DNA from: Bacteroidales bacterium
GTDB taxonomy: Bacteria > Bacteroidota > Bacteroidia > Bacteroidales > WCHB1-69
Reading direction: 5' to 3'
Length of the DNA stretch: 62,754 nucleotides
Assembly (NCBI GenBank): GCA_016285615.1
Contig: JAEERB010000004.1
Location: 1 to 62,754 of the forward strand
The notes under the pieces were generated by a model, which was given only the letters and a program-made list of their open reading frames with translations, had not been told where the DNA came from and did not search any database. The translations under genes and the position numbers were made by a program. Below are positions 35,201 through 43,556 of this stretch, piece after piece; the first letter of the stretch is position 1, and every line of letters starts with the position of its first letter.

Positions 35201-35290
35201 AATTATTTATGTTTAATTGTTTTTCTGTTTAAGGTTTTATGCTCTTAGTTCAAGTTATCAAATTGAGGAAACAAGTAAAGAACAAGAATA

Positions 35291-35678
35291 TTATCTGTAA
35301 TATCCCTTATACCACTCCGCAAACTTCCTCAACCCCTCTCTCAACGTAATCTTCGGCACAAACCCAAAGTCCTTTTCCAAGGCCGTAGCGTCCGCATACG
35401 TCACCGGCACATCGCCAGGTTGCATCGGAACAAATTCCTTGTGCGCCTCAAAATCATAATCCTGTGGCAGCACACCAGCACGGAGCAATTCCTCTTGCAA
35501 AGTCTGCACGAAGTCCAGCAGGTTTTCGGGCTGGCCACCGCCGATGTTGTAAACCTTATACGGCGGAACGGGCAGACCATCCTCCCCCACCCTCTTTTCT
35601 GGGGCTTTTGCCATCACGCGGACAATGCCTTCCACAATATCGTCCACGTAGGTGAAGTCGCGGCGGCAGTTGCCGTAG
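35291..35678 (-). pseudogene. Relic copy 1 of the UDP-glucuronate 4-epimerase 3' end
   Basis: The frame encodes the last ~128 residues of the epimerase (GNCRRDFTYVDDIVEGIVRV to KFAEWYKGYYR). It has the same length as 37632-38019 and about ten amino-acid changes. Homology ends at 35678 and the nuclease gene stops at 35684-35686. The N-terminal two thirds are missing. It lies between the nuclease gene and the short dehydrogenase gene. It marks the downstream edge of a 1.95-kb insert. Confidence 0.9.
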
Positions 35679-35683
35679 GTGTT

Positions 35684-36337
35684 CTATCCCAACTTTATTC
35701 GCTTGGCACTTTTTATCAGCGCATGATTCGTAGGACGTAGATGAATTTTGTAACGCTGCATAATCTCTTCTGTTGTAAGTTGCAACACATCGCCAGTTTC
35801 CTCATTCACGTCTTCCAACGGAATATTCCAACTGTCAAAAGGTTCCAGCAGTTTAGGATACGACATGATGGCATGCACCCGCTTGTCTGAAGCTATAATA
35901 CCTTTCTGACGGAAATAGTTCACAGTACTCTTTATCTGGCTGAACATCTTCTTCGGATAGTTCACGTCTTCTTTCTGCGCCACTTCCTCGCTATCAGTGT
36001 ATTTTGTTTCGATGAACAACAGCCAATCTTCATCGTTACCGTCGGCCGGAAAAATCACACACTCACATTGACTGGCATGGCTTCCTGCCTCTTCGTTGGG
36101 CAATGCATTTTCAGGGAAACAGTCAGTGTCAATTGCAAGACGGTCAGGCATGGCATTTTCCAAAACAACCGATGCCCATTCAGGATCCGGATTGTCATCA
36201 ACCACAATCCCTCTGTTCTGAATGTCTGCCGCAAGGTCGTGATACTTGTAGTCCCTTATATAAATGGTGGCCGATAGTATGGATTTGAAGCAATCGGCAT
36301 GTGACGACAACTTCTCAACTATTGTTTGCCTCCTCAT
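35684..36337 (-). CDS. Putative PD-(D/E)xK-type nuclease, partner of the AAA ATPase
   Basis: The protein has 217 residues of unknown family. CECVIFPADG followed by DWLLFIETKYTDS fits a PD-(D/E)xK core (ExK in ETK). ATG 36337 overlaps the ATPase stop by 4 nt, so the two are coupled. Two-gene ATPase-nuclease units are frequent phage-defence systems. The nuclease reading is inference from one motif; an immune-type regulator is possible. Confidence 0.55.
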   Translation of the reverse strand: MRRQTIVEKLSSHADCFKSILSATIYIRDYKYHDLAADIQNRGIVVDDNPDPEWASVVLENAMPDRLAIDTDCFPENALPNEEAGSHASQCECVIFPADGNDEDWLLFIETKYTDSEEVAQKEDVNYPKKMFSQIKSTVNYFRQKGIIASDKRVHAIMSYPKLLEPFDSWNIPLEDVNEETGDVLQLTTEEIMQRYKIHLRPTNHALIKSAKRIKLG

Positions 36338-37608
36338 AGCTCCAGATAGTCAATCATTATGTGATACTCGTCAAGAGTCTCCTTCATAACATCGTTGAAA
36401 TAGTGCTTCCCGATGAGTCCTGCCGGCGAGTCCTTCAAGCTTTTCAGCGTCCCTTGTTCCGACATCTGCCAAATCGACACCCTGTCGCCATCAATCCACG
36501 AATCGCGACTCAACAACTTTTCTTTTTCGTCATCGTCAATCACGTCTTTCACCTTATAGCCCAGTATGCAATTGTTTAGGGCATAAAGAGTGTAGGGGCT
36601 ATGGGTGGTCATCAATAGTATGTCATCTTTCCTGGTTAGCATCTTGAGCAGCTCATAGACGAGCGTCACCTGAGTTTTCGGGAACAAGTTCTGTTCGGGT
36701 TCCTCAATTACAAGGCTAACATAATGTGGCCTTTCTATGCGCTCATTCAGTTTTGAGATATTCTGGAACTCCGGCTTTAATTCCCCCGACAACTCATTAT
36801 CAATGATTAATTTAAGTGTTTCTTGCAATTGAGCTACCATTTTGGGTAATGCAAGAGCTTCTTTTAAGTGTTCACTATCAATATCCGGCGAAAGTGCGCG
36901 CATTAATGCTTTGGACAAGACGGAATTCTTGTCGAAAGAAATGTCTTCCTTATGCTCAAAAACCCATTTGGTCACATATTGCAATGAAACCATAAGAGGA
37001 ATAAGCGACTGGAGCCCGCTTGAAACCTCATCAATCTTCAATTCCTTGCCATTATCAAGTCTGACAATATCACTTTTTCTTTCATCATCATAGTAATAGC
37101 TCACGCCCAAGTCCAAAATGGACACTTTGTTTTTCTCTTCAAACTTGGAATGGAAATTGAACCAATCAAAGAGGTAGTCACGCACATAGTACTTGGGGAG
37201 TGCCAATGATGAGACATTAGGAATTGCCGCCAAGTTTCTTTCTGCCGGGATGTAAGCGACCTTGCCAACAACGCTTTCAGAGAACTTCTCCGTAAATTCA
37301 ACAGAAAAATCATTTACGCTGCTAAACCGAAACGTGATATATTCGCCCTGATAATCGATGAAAGCACCTTCGTTAAGATAGTTGTCTATCTTGTGATAGT
37401 CAAGCAACTGCTCTTGGACAAACACTGCATCCACATACTCTTTATCCTGATGGGCAATAATGTCTTTTTCGAGCCATAGACAGAAGCTAAGTATTTTGGC
37501 AATGGTACTCTTTCCACTGCTCTGCGGCCCGATTATCATATTGACACTGTTCACTTCCATGTCAATATGGGAGATAGGCCCTATGTTTTTTATCCTAAGA
37601 TTTCTCAT
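36334..37608 (-). CDS. AAA-family ATPase (AAA_15/21, OLD-like) of a two-gene defence candidate
   Basis: The protein has 424 residues. Walker A is GPQSSGKST (27-35), the signature region is EVSSGLQSLIPL, Walker B is LVIEEPEQNLFP and the H-loop is TTHSPY. The order and spacing match ABC-type AAA_15/AAA_21 ATPases used in OLD, Gabija, Septu and PARIS-like systems. No TOPRIM domain is fused. It starts 24 nt after the epimerase stop and has no clear promoter, so it depends on the capsule transcript. Confidence 0.8.
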   Translation of the reverse strand: MRNLRIKNIGPISHIDMEVNSVNMIIGPQSSGKSTIAKILSFCLWLEKDIIAHQDKEYVDAVFVQEQLLDYHKIDNYLNEGAFIDYQGEYITFRFSSVNDFSVEFTEKFSESVVGKVAYIPAERNLAAIPNVSSLALPKYYVRDYLFDWFNFHSKFEEKNKVSILDLGVSYYYDDERKSDIVRLDNGKELKIDEVSSGLQSLIPLMVSLQYVTKWVFEHKEDISFDKNSVLSKALMRALSPDIDSEHLKEALALPKMVAQLQETLKLIIDNELSGELKPEFQNISKLNERIERPHYVSLVIEEPEQNLFPKTQVTLVYELLKMLTRKDDILLMTTHSPYTLYALNNCILGYKVKDVIDDDEKEKLLSRDSWIDGDRVSIWQMSEQGTLKSLKDSPAGLIGKHYFNDVMKETLDEYHIMIDYLEL

Positions 37609-37631
37609 AGATAATTAACTAGTTTCAAGTA

Positions 37632-38671
37632 CTATCCGTAATATTCCTTGTACCACTCCGCAAACTTCCTCAATCCCTCTCTCAACGTAATCTTCGGGGT
37701 GAAGCCAAAATCTCTCTCCAAAACCGTAGCATCTGCATACGTCGTTGGCACATCGCCCGGCTGCATAGGCACGAGCTGCTTGTGGGCCTCAAAGTCGTAG
37801 TCTTCCGGCAACACACCAGCACGGAGCAATTCCTCTTGCAAAGTCTGCACGAAGTCCAGAAGGTTTTCGGGCTGGCCACCGCCGATGTTATAGACTTTAT
37901 ATGGCGGGATGGGCAGACCGTCCTCCCCCACCCTCTTTTCAGGGGCTTTGGCCATCACACGGACAATGCCTTCCACGATGTCATCCACGTAGGTGAAATC
38001 GCGGCGGCAGTTGCCGTAGTTATAAATTTGTATGGTTTCACCCTTCAGTAGCTTGTTGGTAAAGCCGAAATAGGCCATATCCGGACGGCCGGCAGGTCCA
38101 TAAACCGTAAAGAACCTCAACCCAGTAGTCGGAATATTGTAGAGTTTGGAGTAACAATGGGCGAAGAGTTCGTTACTCTTTTTGGTGGCCGCATACAAGC
38201 TCACGGGGTTGTCAACCCTGTCATCCACACTAAACGGCACTTTTTTATTGCCGCCATAGACGCTGCTGGAGCTGGCATAGACCAAATGCTCAACAGGGTT
38301 GTGCTTGCAGGCCTCCAAGATGTTGTAGAAGCCCATGATGTTGCTCTCAATGTAAGCGTCTGGATTCTCGATACTGTAACGCACGCCAGCCTGAGCCGCG
38401 AGATTCACCACGATGTCGAAATGGTATTCAGCGAAGAGGCGGTTGACGAGGTCGCGATCGGCGATGGAGCCTTTCACAAATGTCCAGCTATTGTCTGTTG
38501 GCTTTTGGCTTTTTGCTGTATCTGATCTAATCGGTACTCTTTGAGCGAAGGGTCGTAATAGCTGTTCAAGTTATCCAACCCTACGACATGGAGTGGCTCA
38601 GCACTGTCAAGCAGTCTGAGTACGAGGTTGGCGCCGATGAAGCCGGCGGAGCCGGTGACGAGAATAGTCAT
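37632..38671 (-). pseudogene. UDP-glucuronate 4-epimerase, full length but frameshifted at a period-7 repeat
   Basis: ATG 38671 starts MTILVTGSAGFIGANLV (NAD motif GxxGxxG). This frame ends at a TGA near 38476 after ~65 codons. The rest continues in another frame from NSWTFVKGS (about 38492) through SSSSVYGG and YAATKKSNE (catalytic Tyr-x3-Lys) to EWYKEYYG. The shift is +2 mod 3. It lies at two TTGGCTT units on the plus strand (38498-38511). One further 7-nt unit would restore the frame. The intact enzyme would convert UDP-GlcA to UDP-GalA, fed by the Ugd enzymes. Sequencing error remains possible. Confidence 0.8.
38498..38511. repeat. Two TTGGCTT 7-mers inside the epimerase gene
   Basis: The 7-mer unit is the same as in the intergenic array at 4057-4177 (phase GGCTTTT). 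It encodes the linker where the frame is lost. A third, decayed unit (TTTGCTG) follows. Gain of one unit restores the reading frame. Confidence 0.7.
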
Positions 38672-38675
38672 GGGA

Positions 38676-38730
38676 TGGGTTAAGGGGTTAGGGGGTTAAG
38701 GGTTAAGGAGTAAGGGTTAGTGGGGTTGGT
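38676..38730. repeat. GGGTTAA-type repeat just upstream of the epimerase start
   Basis: GGGTTAA, GGGGTTAG and GGGTTAAGG units abut the epimerase ATG. The whole 38672-39034 gap holds this array, a G-rich stretch with no readable frame, and ATGTTAG/ATGTATG units at 38934-38961. I see no promoter match or gene in it. Confidence 0.7.
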
Positions 38731-38933
38731 GTATTTTTTCGTAGTTGCAGAAGATTTGTATTGAAGTTTTTTCTGTTTTTGAGGACGAGGGCGAACGGGT
38801 AGATAGTTGAGCTTTATTTGAGAGGGCAACGGAATGCCCGCTTGCCGTATGTTTAGGGCTTCAAGGGTGGGCGGAAGGGGTTTCTGCCTTCTGAAGCGGT
38901 TGCGGAGAGCAGGAAGAGTGGGAGATGCTGCAA

Positions 38934-38961
38934 ATGTTAGATGTTAGATGTATGATGTATT
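38934..38961. repeat. Period-7 repeat (ATGTTAG, ATGTTAG, ATGTATG, ATGTATT)
   Basis: Four 7-mers in phase lie between the epimerase and the PIN-like gene. Confidence 0.75.
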
Positions 38962-39034
38962 TTTTGCGATTACATAAAATATTGATAATCTGTGTATTAT
39001 CTTTACTTCATCATTTATTTACAATAGTCTAATG

Positions 39035-39970
39035 CTATAATCCTACGAATGTCCTATATTCATTTAACGTGTACACCCTCCCAGCTATTGCTTTATTTGC
39101 CTGTCTAATCATTGCCTTATCAGAGGTAACAAGGATTATATCGTCACCAGAGATGGAATGACCAGCGACATGAAGTATCTGAGTATCCCATAAAAAATTG
39201 GCATGAGAATTCTTCGTAACATCAAAACCTGGCTGTAAAACTAACTCATAAAACAATGCCTGCATATTAATGGGGGCTTCATAGCGTTGCATATAGTCCT
39301 GTACCATTTTGTGGAATTCTTCCTGAGTTGGTGTTGATATTAATCCTTCCACTTCAAGATTAATTCCTACTGCTGACAAAAATATAGCAGAAATCTCAAT
39401 CCTAAATTTTTCAGATTTAATAAAATTAAGATACTTTGTACGCATACTTTGATTGCCCACAAATAGGTTCCAATCAGTGTATGAAGAATCCATTTTACGG
39501 CCCATGTCTAACACCCCATTAGCGAGTTCTTTCTCTGAATCTCGCAAATGCGACTTTATCTTTTTTAGTGTCTCCTCATGCCGGCTGATGTTATCCTTTG
39601 TTAAGTCCTTGGAAATTTCGAACGCTGTGAGAGCAATGGCTTGCTGGGTGTCTATGAACTTCTTGCTTTCAACTCCAAAAAACTCTTTTGCCAATTGTGT
39701 CTGCGGTGATGGCACAAGACGATACTGATGCTCATCACCGCAGTGCATATACAACGCTTTCGTGGCCTTAACACATGCCCTATACGTCCTGGTACTTTCG
39801 TCATCAAGAAGATGACCAAGGATTTCTTCAGCCACGATGGTACTCATCAATGCCGTAATGCCTTTTGCTGACTCAAGTGCCAGCAGCTTTTTCATCAAAG
39901 GCTCAACGTCGGCAGCATCAATACCTGCCACCAGATCTCTATAGCTGTTTGTATCAAAAATCGCTATCAT
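39035..39970 (-). CDS. PIN-like nuclease domain protein
   Basis: The protein has 311 residues. The start IAIFDTNSYRDLVAG (first Asp), STIVAEEILGHL (Glu), then near the C-terminus FLWDTQILHVA and DDIILVTSDKAMI (acidic residues) fit a PIN-like RNase fold with a long helical insert. The family name is uncertain (DUF4935-like). It is the last gene of a tightly packed three-gene unit, starting 6 nt after the 120-residue protein gene. I infer it is the effector. Confidence 0.65.
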   Translation of the reverse strand: MIAIFDTNSYRDLVAGIDAADVEPLMKKLLALESAKGITALMSTIVAEEILGHLLDDESTRTYRACVKATKALYMHCGDEHQYRLVPSPQTQLAKEFFGVESKKFIDTQQAIALTAFEISKDLTKDNISRHEETLKKIKSHLRDSEKELANGVLDMGRKMDSSYTDWNLFVGNQSMRTKYLNFIKSEKFRIEISAIFLSAVGINLEVEGLISTPTQEEFHKMVQDYMQRYEAPINMQALFYELVLQPGFDVTKNSHANFLWDTQILHVAGHSISGDDIILVTSDKAMIRQANKAIAGRVYTLNEYRTFVGL

Positions 39971-39976
39971 AAACTA

Positions 39977-40339
39977 TTATTCTTCTGTTTCGACACTCTT
40001 TAGGATTGTACTCTCGTTCTCATCTATCTCTATGTTATCAATACTCTGTCCTATCACTATGGAAAAGCGCTTAAATAGTTCAAAGAAATCTACTAAAGAA
40101 ATATCTTGTTCCGGTAGGAACTGATGGTAAGAATTATTCTCTATATCGCGACAAATAAAACGAACGGAGGGATACTGCCCATAAGCTGTATAGATTTCAC
40201 AACCCACACAGTAGAACCTTTCCGAATCATAATTGGAATACTTTTTTTCAAGATACTTGTTTAATGAGTTAAGATAATAATCGGATATATCTGCTGCCGC
40301 AGTCCCTACAAAATCATTATACTGAACTTTTGCTTTCAT
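39977..40339 (-). CDS. Small unknown protein in the 2TM/PIN operon
   Basis: The protein has 120 residues, of unknown family: YNDFVGTAAADISDYYLNSL, YCVGCEIYTAYGQYPSVRFI and DISLVDFFELFKRFSIVIG. The acidic C-terminus suggests a binding partner. The start overlaps the stop of the 2TM gene (ATGA, 40339-40336). It may be the antitoxin or adaptor of the unit; this is inference from position only. Confidence 0.6.
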   Translation of the reverse strand: MKAKVQYNDFVGTAAADISDYYLNSLNKYLEKKYSNYDSERFYCVGCEIYTAYGQYPSVRFICRDIENNSYHQFLPEQDISLVDFFELFKRFSIVIGQSIDNIEIDENESTILKSVETEE

Positions 40340-41115
40340 TCTTTCTCTATTCTTAATTCTTGTCCATTATTCCAAACCATTCGACTTTCTGCACGTACAT
40401 TTCTTAAGTCTTTTACTAAAAAATTACCTATCGATTCATGTCCGCTCTTGTAGCTATATACATATACTGGAACCTTATTTCTACCACATGCAACTTGATA
40501 GGGAGTCACAATAACTTCATCATCTGCATAATACAGAGATTGTGTAGGATAATTCTTTAGGTATGTAATAGCCAAAGAGCCTTTCTTATCACTTTCTTCA
40601 TAAAGTTTCTTCAACAGTTCAACACATTCTCCTATTTTCTCCTTCAGCTTATCTTCCTTATAATCTGTCTTTTTAGCTAACGCAGGTACAAACAAGCCTT
40701 CTGGATCCACAAGAAAGAACTCCGTTTCTGTACCTGCTGTATTCACTCTTTCAATCAGGTCGGTATAATATTGATTGACCCAAGTACGACCGTCATTCAT
40801 TATTGCAGCAAACTTTTTGGATTTCTTCAGAACAGGTTTAAAGGAATATTCCTTTGAATCTGTCTTTATATCGAGCAAACCACTTTCCTTTATGGATGTT
40901 GATATGGCAAACAGGTTTGCAAAGTATGATTCTTCCTCTCTTTTCTCAATAACAGAATGAAGGACAGAAAAAGTGCCACTAATCAGCAGAGCGGCAGCCA
41001 CACTTTTTACCACATCTTTCCATAATGCATTGTTTATTAATCCTGCCAATAGAAATAAGACCAATGCCGCAAAGATAAAAATAGTCCAAATGATGTACTT
41101 GTTCTTTCCGTTCAT
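40336..41115 (-). CDS. Two-TM membrane protein with C-terminal soluble domain
   Basis: The protein has about 259 residues; a TTG start at 41127 exists, but ATG 41115 (MNGKNKYIIW) is preferred. Two N-terminal membrane helices (IIWTIFIFAALVLFLLAGL; VVKSVAAALLISGTFSVLH) are followed by a cytosolic domain with TDLIERVNTAGTETEFFLVDP and TYLKNYPTQSLYYADDEVIV, which resembles the PLD-fold-like DUF5919 segment. That match is from memory. Such 2TM proteins often serve as membrane effectors or sensors in phage-defence operons. Nothing convincing lies in the 41128-41397 gap. Confidence 0.6.
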   Translation of the reverse strand: MNGKNKYIIWTIFIFAALVLFLLAGLINNALWKDVVKSVAAALLISGTFSVLHSVIEKREEESYFANLFAISTSIKESGLLDIKTDSKEYSFKPVLKKSKKFAAIMNDGRTWVNQYYTDLIERVNTAGTETEFFLVDPEGLFVPALAKKTDYKEDKLKEKIGECVELLKKLYEESDKKGSLAITYLKNYPTQSLYYADDEVIVTPYQVACGRNKVPVYVYSYKSGHESIGNFLVKDLRNVRAESRMVWNNGQELRIEKE

Positions 41116-41397
41116 ATTCTTCAACAATTAGTAATTCAAGAGAGATGTTTTTTTCAATGTCTGTTTTTAAAAGTTTCCCGAGTGCTTTGAGATGTATGAA
41201 GGTTGATGTATGATATTTCTCCGCCTATCAACTTTTGACTTTTTGAACAACTCTCTACTTTCTACTCTCAACACTACACTTTAGAAGAGTCGGAAGGTTT
41301 GTATGAGTTCAGGAGGTCCTCAACGATGTTAGATGTGATTAAGATTAAAGCCCTCCTCAACTATACGAGTTTCAACCGAATATCCAGCGCACTACTG

Positions 41398-42000
41398 TTA
41401 CAACTTGCCCCCGGCGAGGACTTTCATTATCAAGTCGTCAAGATTTGGAGGAAGTGTTATCTGCACAGGCTCAGACTGCTTGATGCGCTCAACAATGTCT
41501 CGTTTCTCAACCGGTCTTCGCATAAACTGGAAAATATTCCCATAGGACGTTCCATCAAAAACATCTCCGCTACGATGATATATATCAAAGGACTCGCCTA
41601 CTTTGCTATGATACTGTCCGGAGGTCAACACACGCGCGGCATGCGACCAGCCTTCTTTCACCATTTTACGACTCAAAGGGTCATAGAACGGCGACACCTT
41701 GTACAAGGCGACCTTGTCATATCCTTCTTCAACGTCATCGTCATCGCACTTCTCAAAGCCCAAGGCCTCGAATGCTTTGACGAGCGACTCCGGACGATAG
41801 TCGTTATCCACTCCTTTAGGCCACCATTTTTTAGGACTGTTCAGTATATAGTCCACCCAACGGTCATCGAAACCCATAGCCCAGGCAATGCAATTATAGC
41901 CACGGTCCTGCGGGCTGTGCACCTCAAATGTCTTGTCGGAACGAAGTCCGTTGAAATGACCTATAAGGCTGTCTCTGTTTTCTTGAGTATTGAGATCCAT
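41398..42000 (-). CDS. Unknown protein with Cys-His pattern (DUF7689-like)
   Basis: The protein has about 200 residues. GYNCIAWAMGFDDRWVDY, KWWPKGVDNDYRPESLVKAFEALGF, KVALYK and EGWSHAARVL give a Cys...His order seen in papain/NlpC-like folds. A GTG start at 42009 is possible, but ATG 42000 is preferred. It overlaps the gene upstream by about 40 nt. I recall DUF7689 for this pattern. The function is unknown; toxin or amidase is a guess. Confidence 0.55.
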   Translation of the reverse strand: MDLNTQENRDSLIGHFNGLRSDKTFEVHSPQDRGYNCIAWAMGFDDRWVDYILNSPKKWWPKGVDNDYRPESLVKAFEALGFEKCDDDDVEEGYDKVALYKVSPFYDPLSRKMVKEGWSHAARVLTSGQYHSKVGESFDIYHRSGDVFDGTSYGNIFQFMRRPVEKRDIVERIKQSEPVQITLPPNLDDLIMKVLAGGKL

Positions 42001-42389
42001 AAATCGCACGACTGCTTAAGTGGAATAAAGCCCGAATATTGAACCGGGTAGTCAAAAATAGTGTCAAGGGCGTAAACCAAATCGGTAGGTCCCTTCAATA
42101 ATTCCTTGTAAATAAAAGGCACGGCACGACGACCCATCTTCACAATCTCACGAAAATAGGCATTGTCAACATTGCTTACCGAGCAAAGTTCATTCTCTGC
42201 CTTAAACGACGCGTAGTTGCTGTTGAAGATGCTGGCGTCTGTTGAACTGCTCATGTCGAGTTCAAATGGCTTTTGGCCGGGAGCCGACCTCATTGCCGAC
42301 AGCAGAACACGCACACCATCTTCATGCGAACGCTGATGAAGCTGCTCGCCAGTATCGGTGGTCATTCTGTATTCTATGCTCGTTCCCAT
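41961..42389 (-). CDS. Unknown protein between the DUF6941-like and DUF7689-like genes
   Basis: The protein has about 142 residues from ATG 42389. That start falls 1 nt after the TAA of the gene upstream, which decides it over TTG/ATG starts at 42446-42413. Motifs include GTSIEYRMTTDTGEQ, FREIVKMGRRAVPFIYKELL and FDYPVQYSGFIPLKQSCD. Its 3' end overlaps the next gene by about 40 nt. No family recognised; likely acts with its two neighbours. Confidence 0.55.
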   Translation of the reverse strand: MGTSIEYRMTTDTGEQLHQRSHEDGVRVLLSAMRSAPGQKPFELDMSSSTDASIFNSNYASFKAENELCSVSNVDNAYFREIVKMGRRAVPFIYKELLKGPTDLVYALDTIFDYPVQYSGFIPLKQSCDLWISILKKTETAL

Positions 42390-42390
42390 G

Positions 42391-42780
42391 TTATTCCATT
42401 CTTTTTTTGACATTATAAGAATAGGTCGCCATCGGTTGGCCATCAATGGCTATCGATACTTGATGGCTGCCTTCCTGTTCCAGTGGAAAACCTTGCAATT
42501 CAGCAGCGAAGGTGATGTAAGACAGCGGTTCGGAGGTTGGCTTGATATCCAGGTTCACTGTGAGATCTACTGGCAACTTGTCACCATCAGGGTTCAAGAA
42601 ACTGACGGTCATCACTTTTTCGCCCTCATCTTTCGAATCAACTTGAATGCGCATTGCCAATCCGAGTTTTATGCGACAAGGTATCGCTTCGGGATTGAGA
42701 GTGGTAAGGGCACCCACCACGGTCAGCTTACCATTGTAATTGTAAGCGCCATCACACAAAGTGAACAATTCTATTCTCAT
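42391..42780 (-). CDS. DUF6941-like beta-sandwich protein
   Basis: The protein has 129 residues with the recognisable start MRIELFTLCDGAYNYNGKL and then TVVGALTTLNPEAIPC, a predicted all-beta fold. It ends YSYNVKKRME. The function of the family is not known. It heads a three-gene unit that follows the epimerase relic at 42845-43019. Confidence 0.65.
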   Translation of the reverse strand: MRIELFTLCDGAYNYNGKLTVVGALTTLNPEAIPCRIKLGLAMRIQVDSKDEGEKVMTVSFLNPDGDKLPVDLTVNLDIKPTSEPLSYITFAAELQGFPLEQEGSHQVSIAIDGQPMATYSYNVKKRME

Positions 42781-42844
42781 ATCATCAAATGTTATTTACT
42801 ATTTAATTTAACGAAAATCACACGCATTATATTGTCTTTCAACT

Positions 42845-43019
42845 TTAGCTACGATAGTAGCTCTTATGCCACTCCGCAAACTTCCACAACCTCTCGCTCA
42901 ACGTAATCTTCGGTGCTAACCCAAAGTCTCACCAACGCCTCTATGTCCGCGTATGTCACCGGCACATCGCCGGGTTGCATCGGCACAAGCTGCTTGGGAG
43001 CTTCGAAGTCGTAGTCTTC
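42845..43019 (-). pseudogene. Relic copy 3 of the epimerase 3' end, degraded
   Basis: The frame reads EDYDFEAPKQLVPMQPGDVP and VTYADIEALV, then loses two bases, and continues in another frame as DFGLAPKITLSERLWKFAEW to HKSYYRS and TAA 42847-42845. It is the same gene end as 35291-35678 and 37632-38019, shorter and more decayed. The upstream edge meets a GGGTTAG repeat at 43024. Confidence 0.85.
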
Positions 43020-43023
43020 GTTT

Positions 43024-43056
43024 GGGTTAGGGGTTAAGGGTTAAGGTTGCGGGTTG
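43024..43056. repeat. GGGTTAA and GGGTTGC period-7 repeats
   Basis: GGGTTAG, GGGTTAA and GGTTGCG units lie between the epimerase relic and the DUF3990 gene. Three in-phase GGGTTGC copies are visible. Confidence 0.8.
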
Positions 43057-43076
43057 CGGGTTGCGGAAAAATATTA

Positions 43077-43556
43077 TCATACCTCAAACGATTCCACATA
43101 CCGAAGTGTCTTGAGGGTCTTTCCAGTATGGAACGAGATCTGGTCGTAGGTTTTATATGCTTTCAGTTCCAGGATGGCGGCCTCGGCACTCAAGGCCCCG
43201 CTTTCAAATAGGTTAACCGTTGTAAAGACTTTGTCGTTGGCCACAGGACCCAACACGAGGTCGAAATCGTGCTCACGGGACTTGCGGCAATCGGTCACAA
43301 AATAAAGCCAGGTCTCATCAACGCCATCAAAATGACAGATGTTCCATTCCGGATTGTTTAACAGAGATTCATCAAATTCATATACTGAAACAATTCCCCT
43401 ATCGGCCTCTTCCCGTCCTTTCTTGATATTCGCCCAACGTTTGGCCTGCTCCAGATTACTTGTGGTATAGAATCCTTTCCCAAAGTCAGCGTTTGACCGA
43501 CCCTTCCTTAAATTCGGATTTCTGACCGCTACCGTGGATCCGTGATACAGTTTCAT
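43077..43556 (-). CDS. DUF3990-family ADP-ribosyltransferase-like toxin candidate
   Basis: The protein has 159 residues. KLYHGSTVAVRNPNLRKGRSN, DFGKGFYTTSNLEQAKRWA and SVYEFDESLL match DUF3990, a family related to ADP-ribosyltransferase folds (Y-H-G...G-x-GFYTT). The start overlaps the DUF3791-like stop by 4 nt. The pair is common in Bacteroidales and looks like a toxin-antitoxin unit. Confidence 0.8.
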   Translation of the reverse strand: MKLYHGSTVAVRNPNLRKGRSNADFGKGFYTTSNLEQAKRWANIKKGREEADRGIVSVYEFDESLLNNPEWNICHFDGVDETWLYFVTDCRKSREHDFDLVLGPVANDKVFTTVNLFESGALSAEAAILELKAYKTYDQISFHTGKTLKTLRYVESFEV

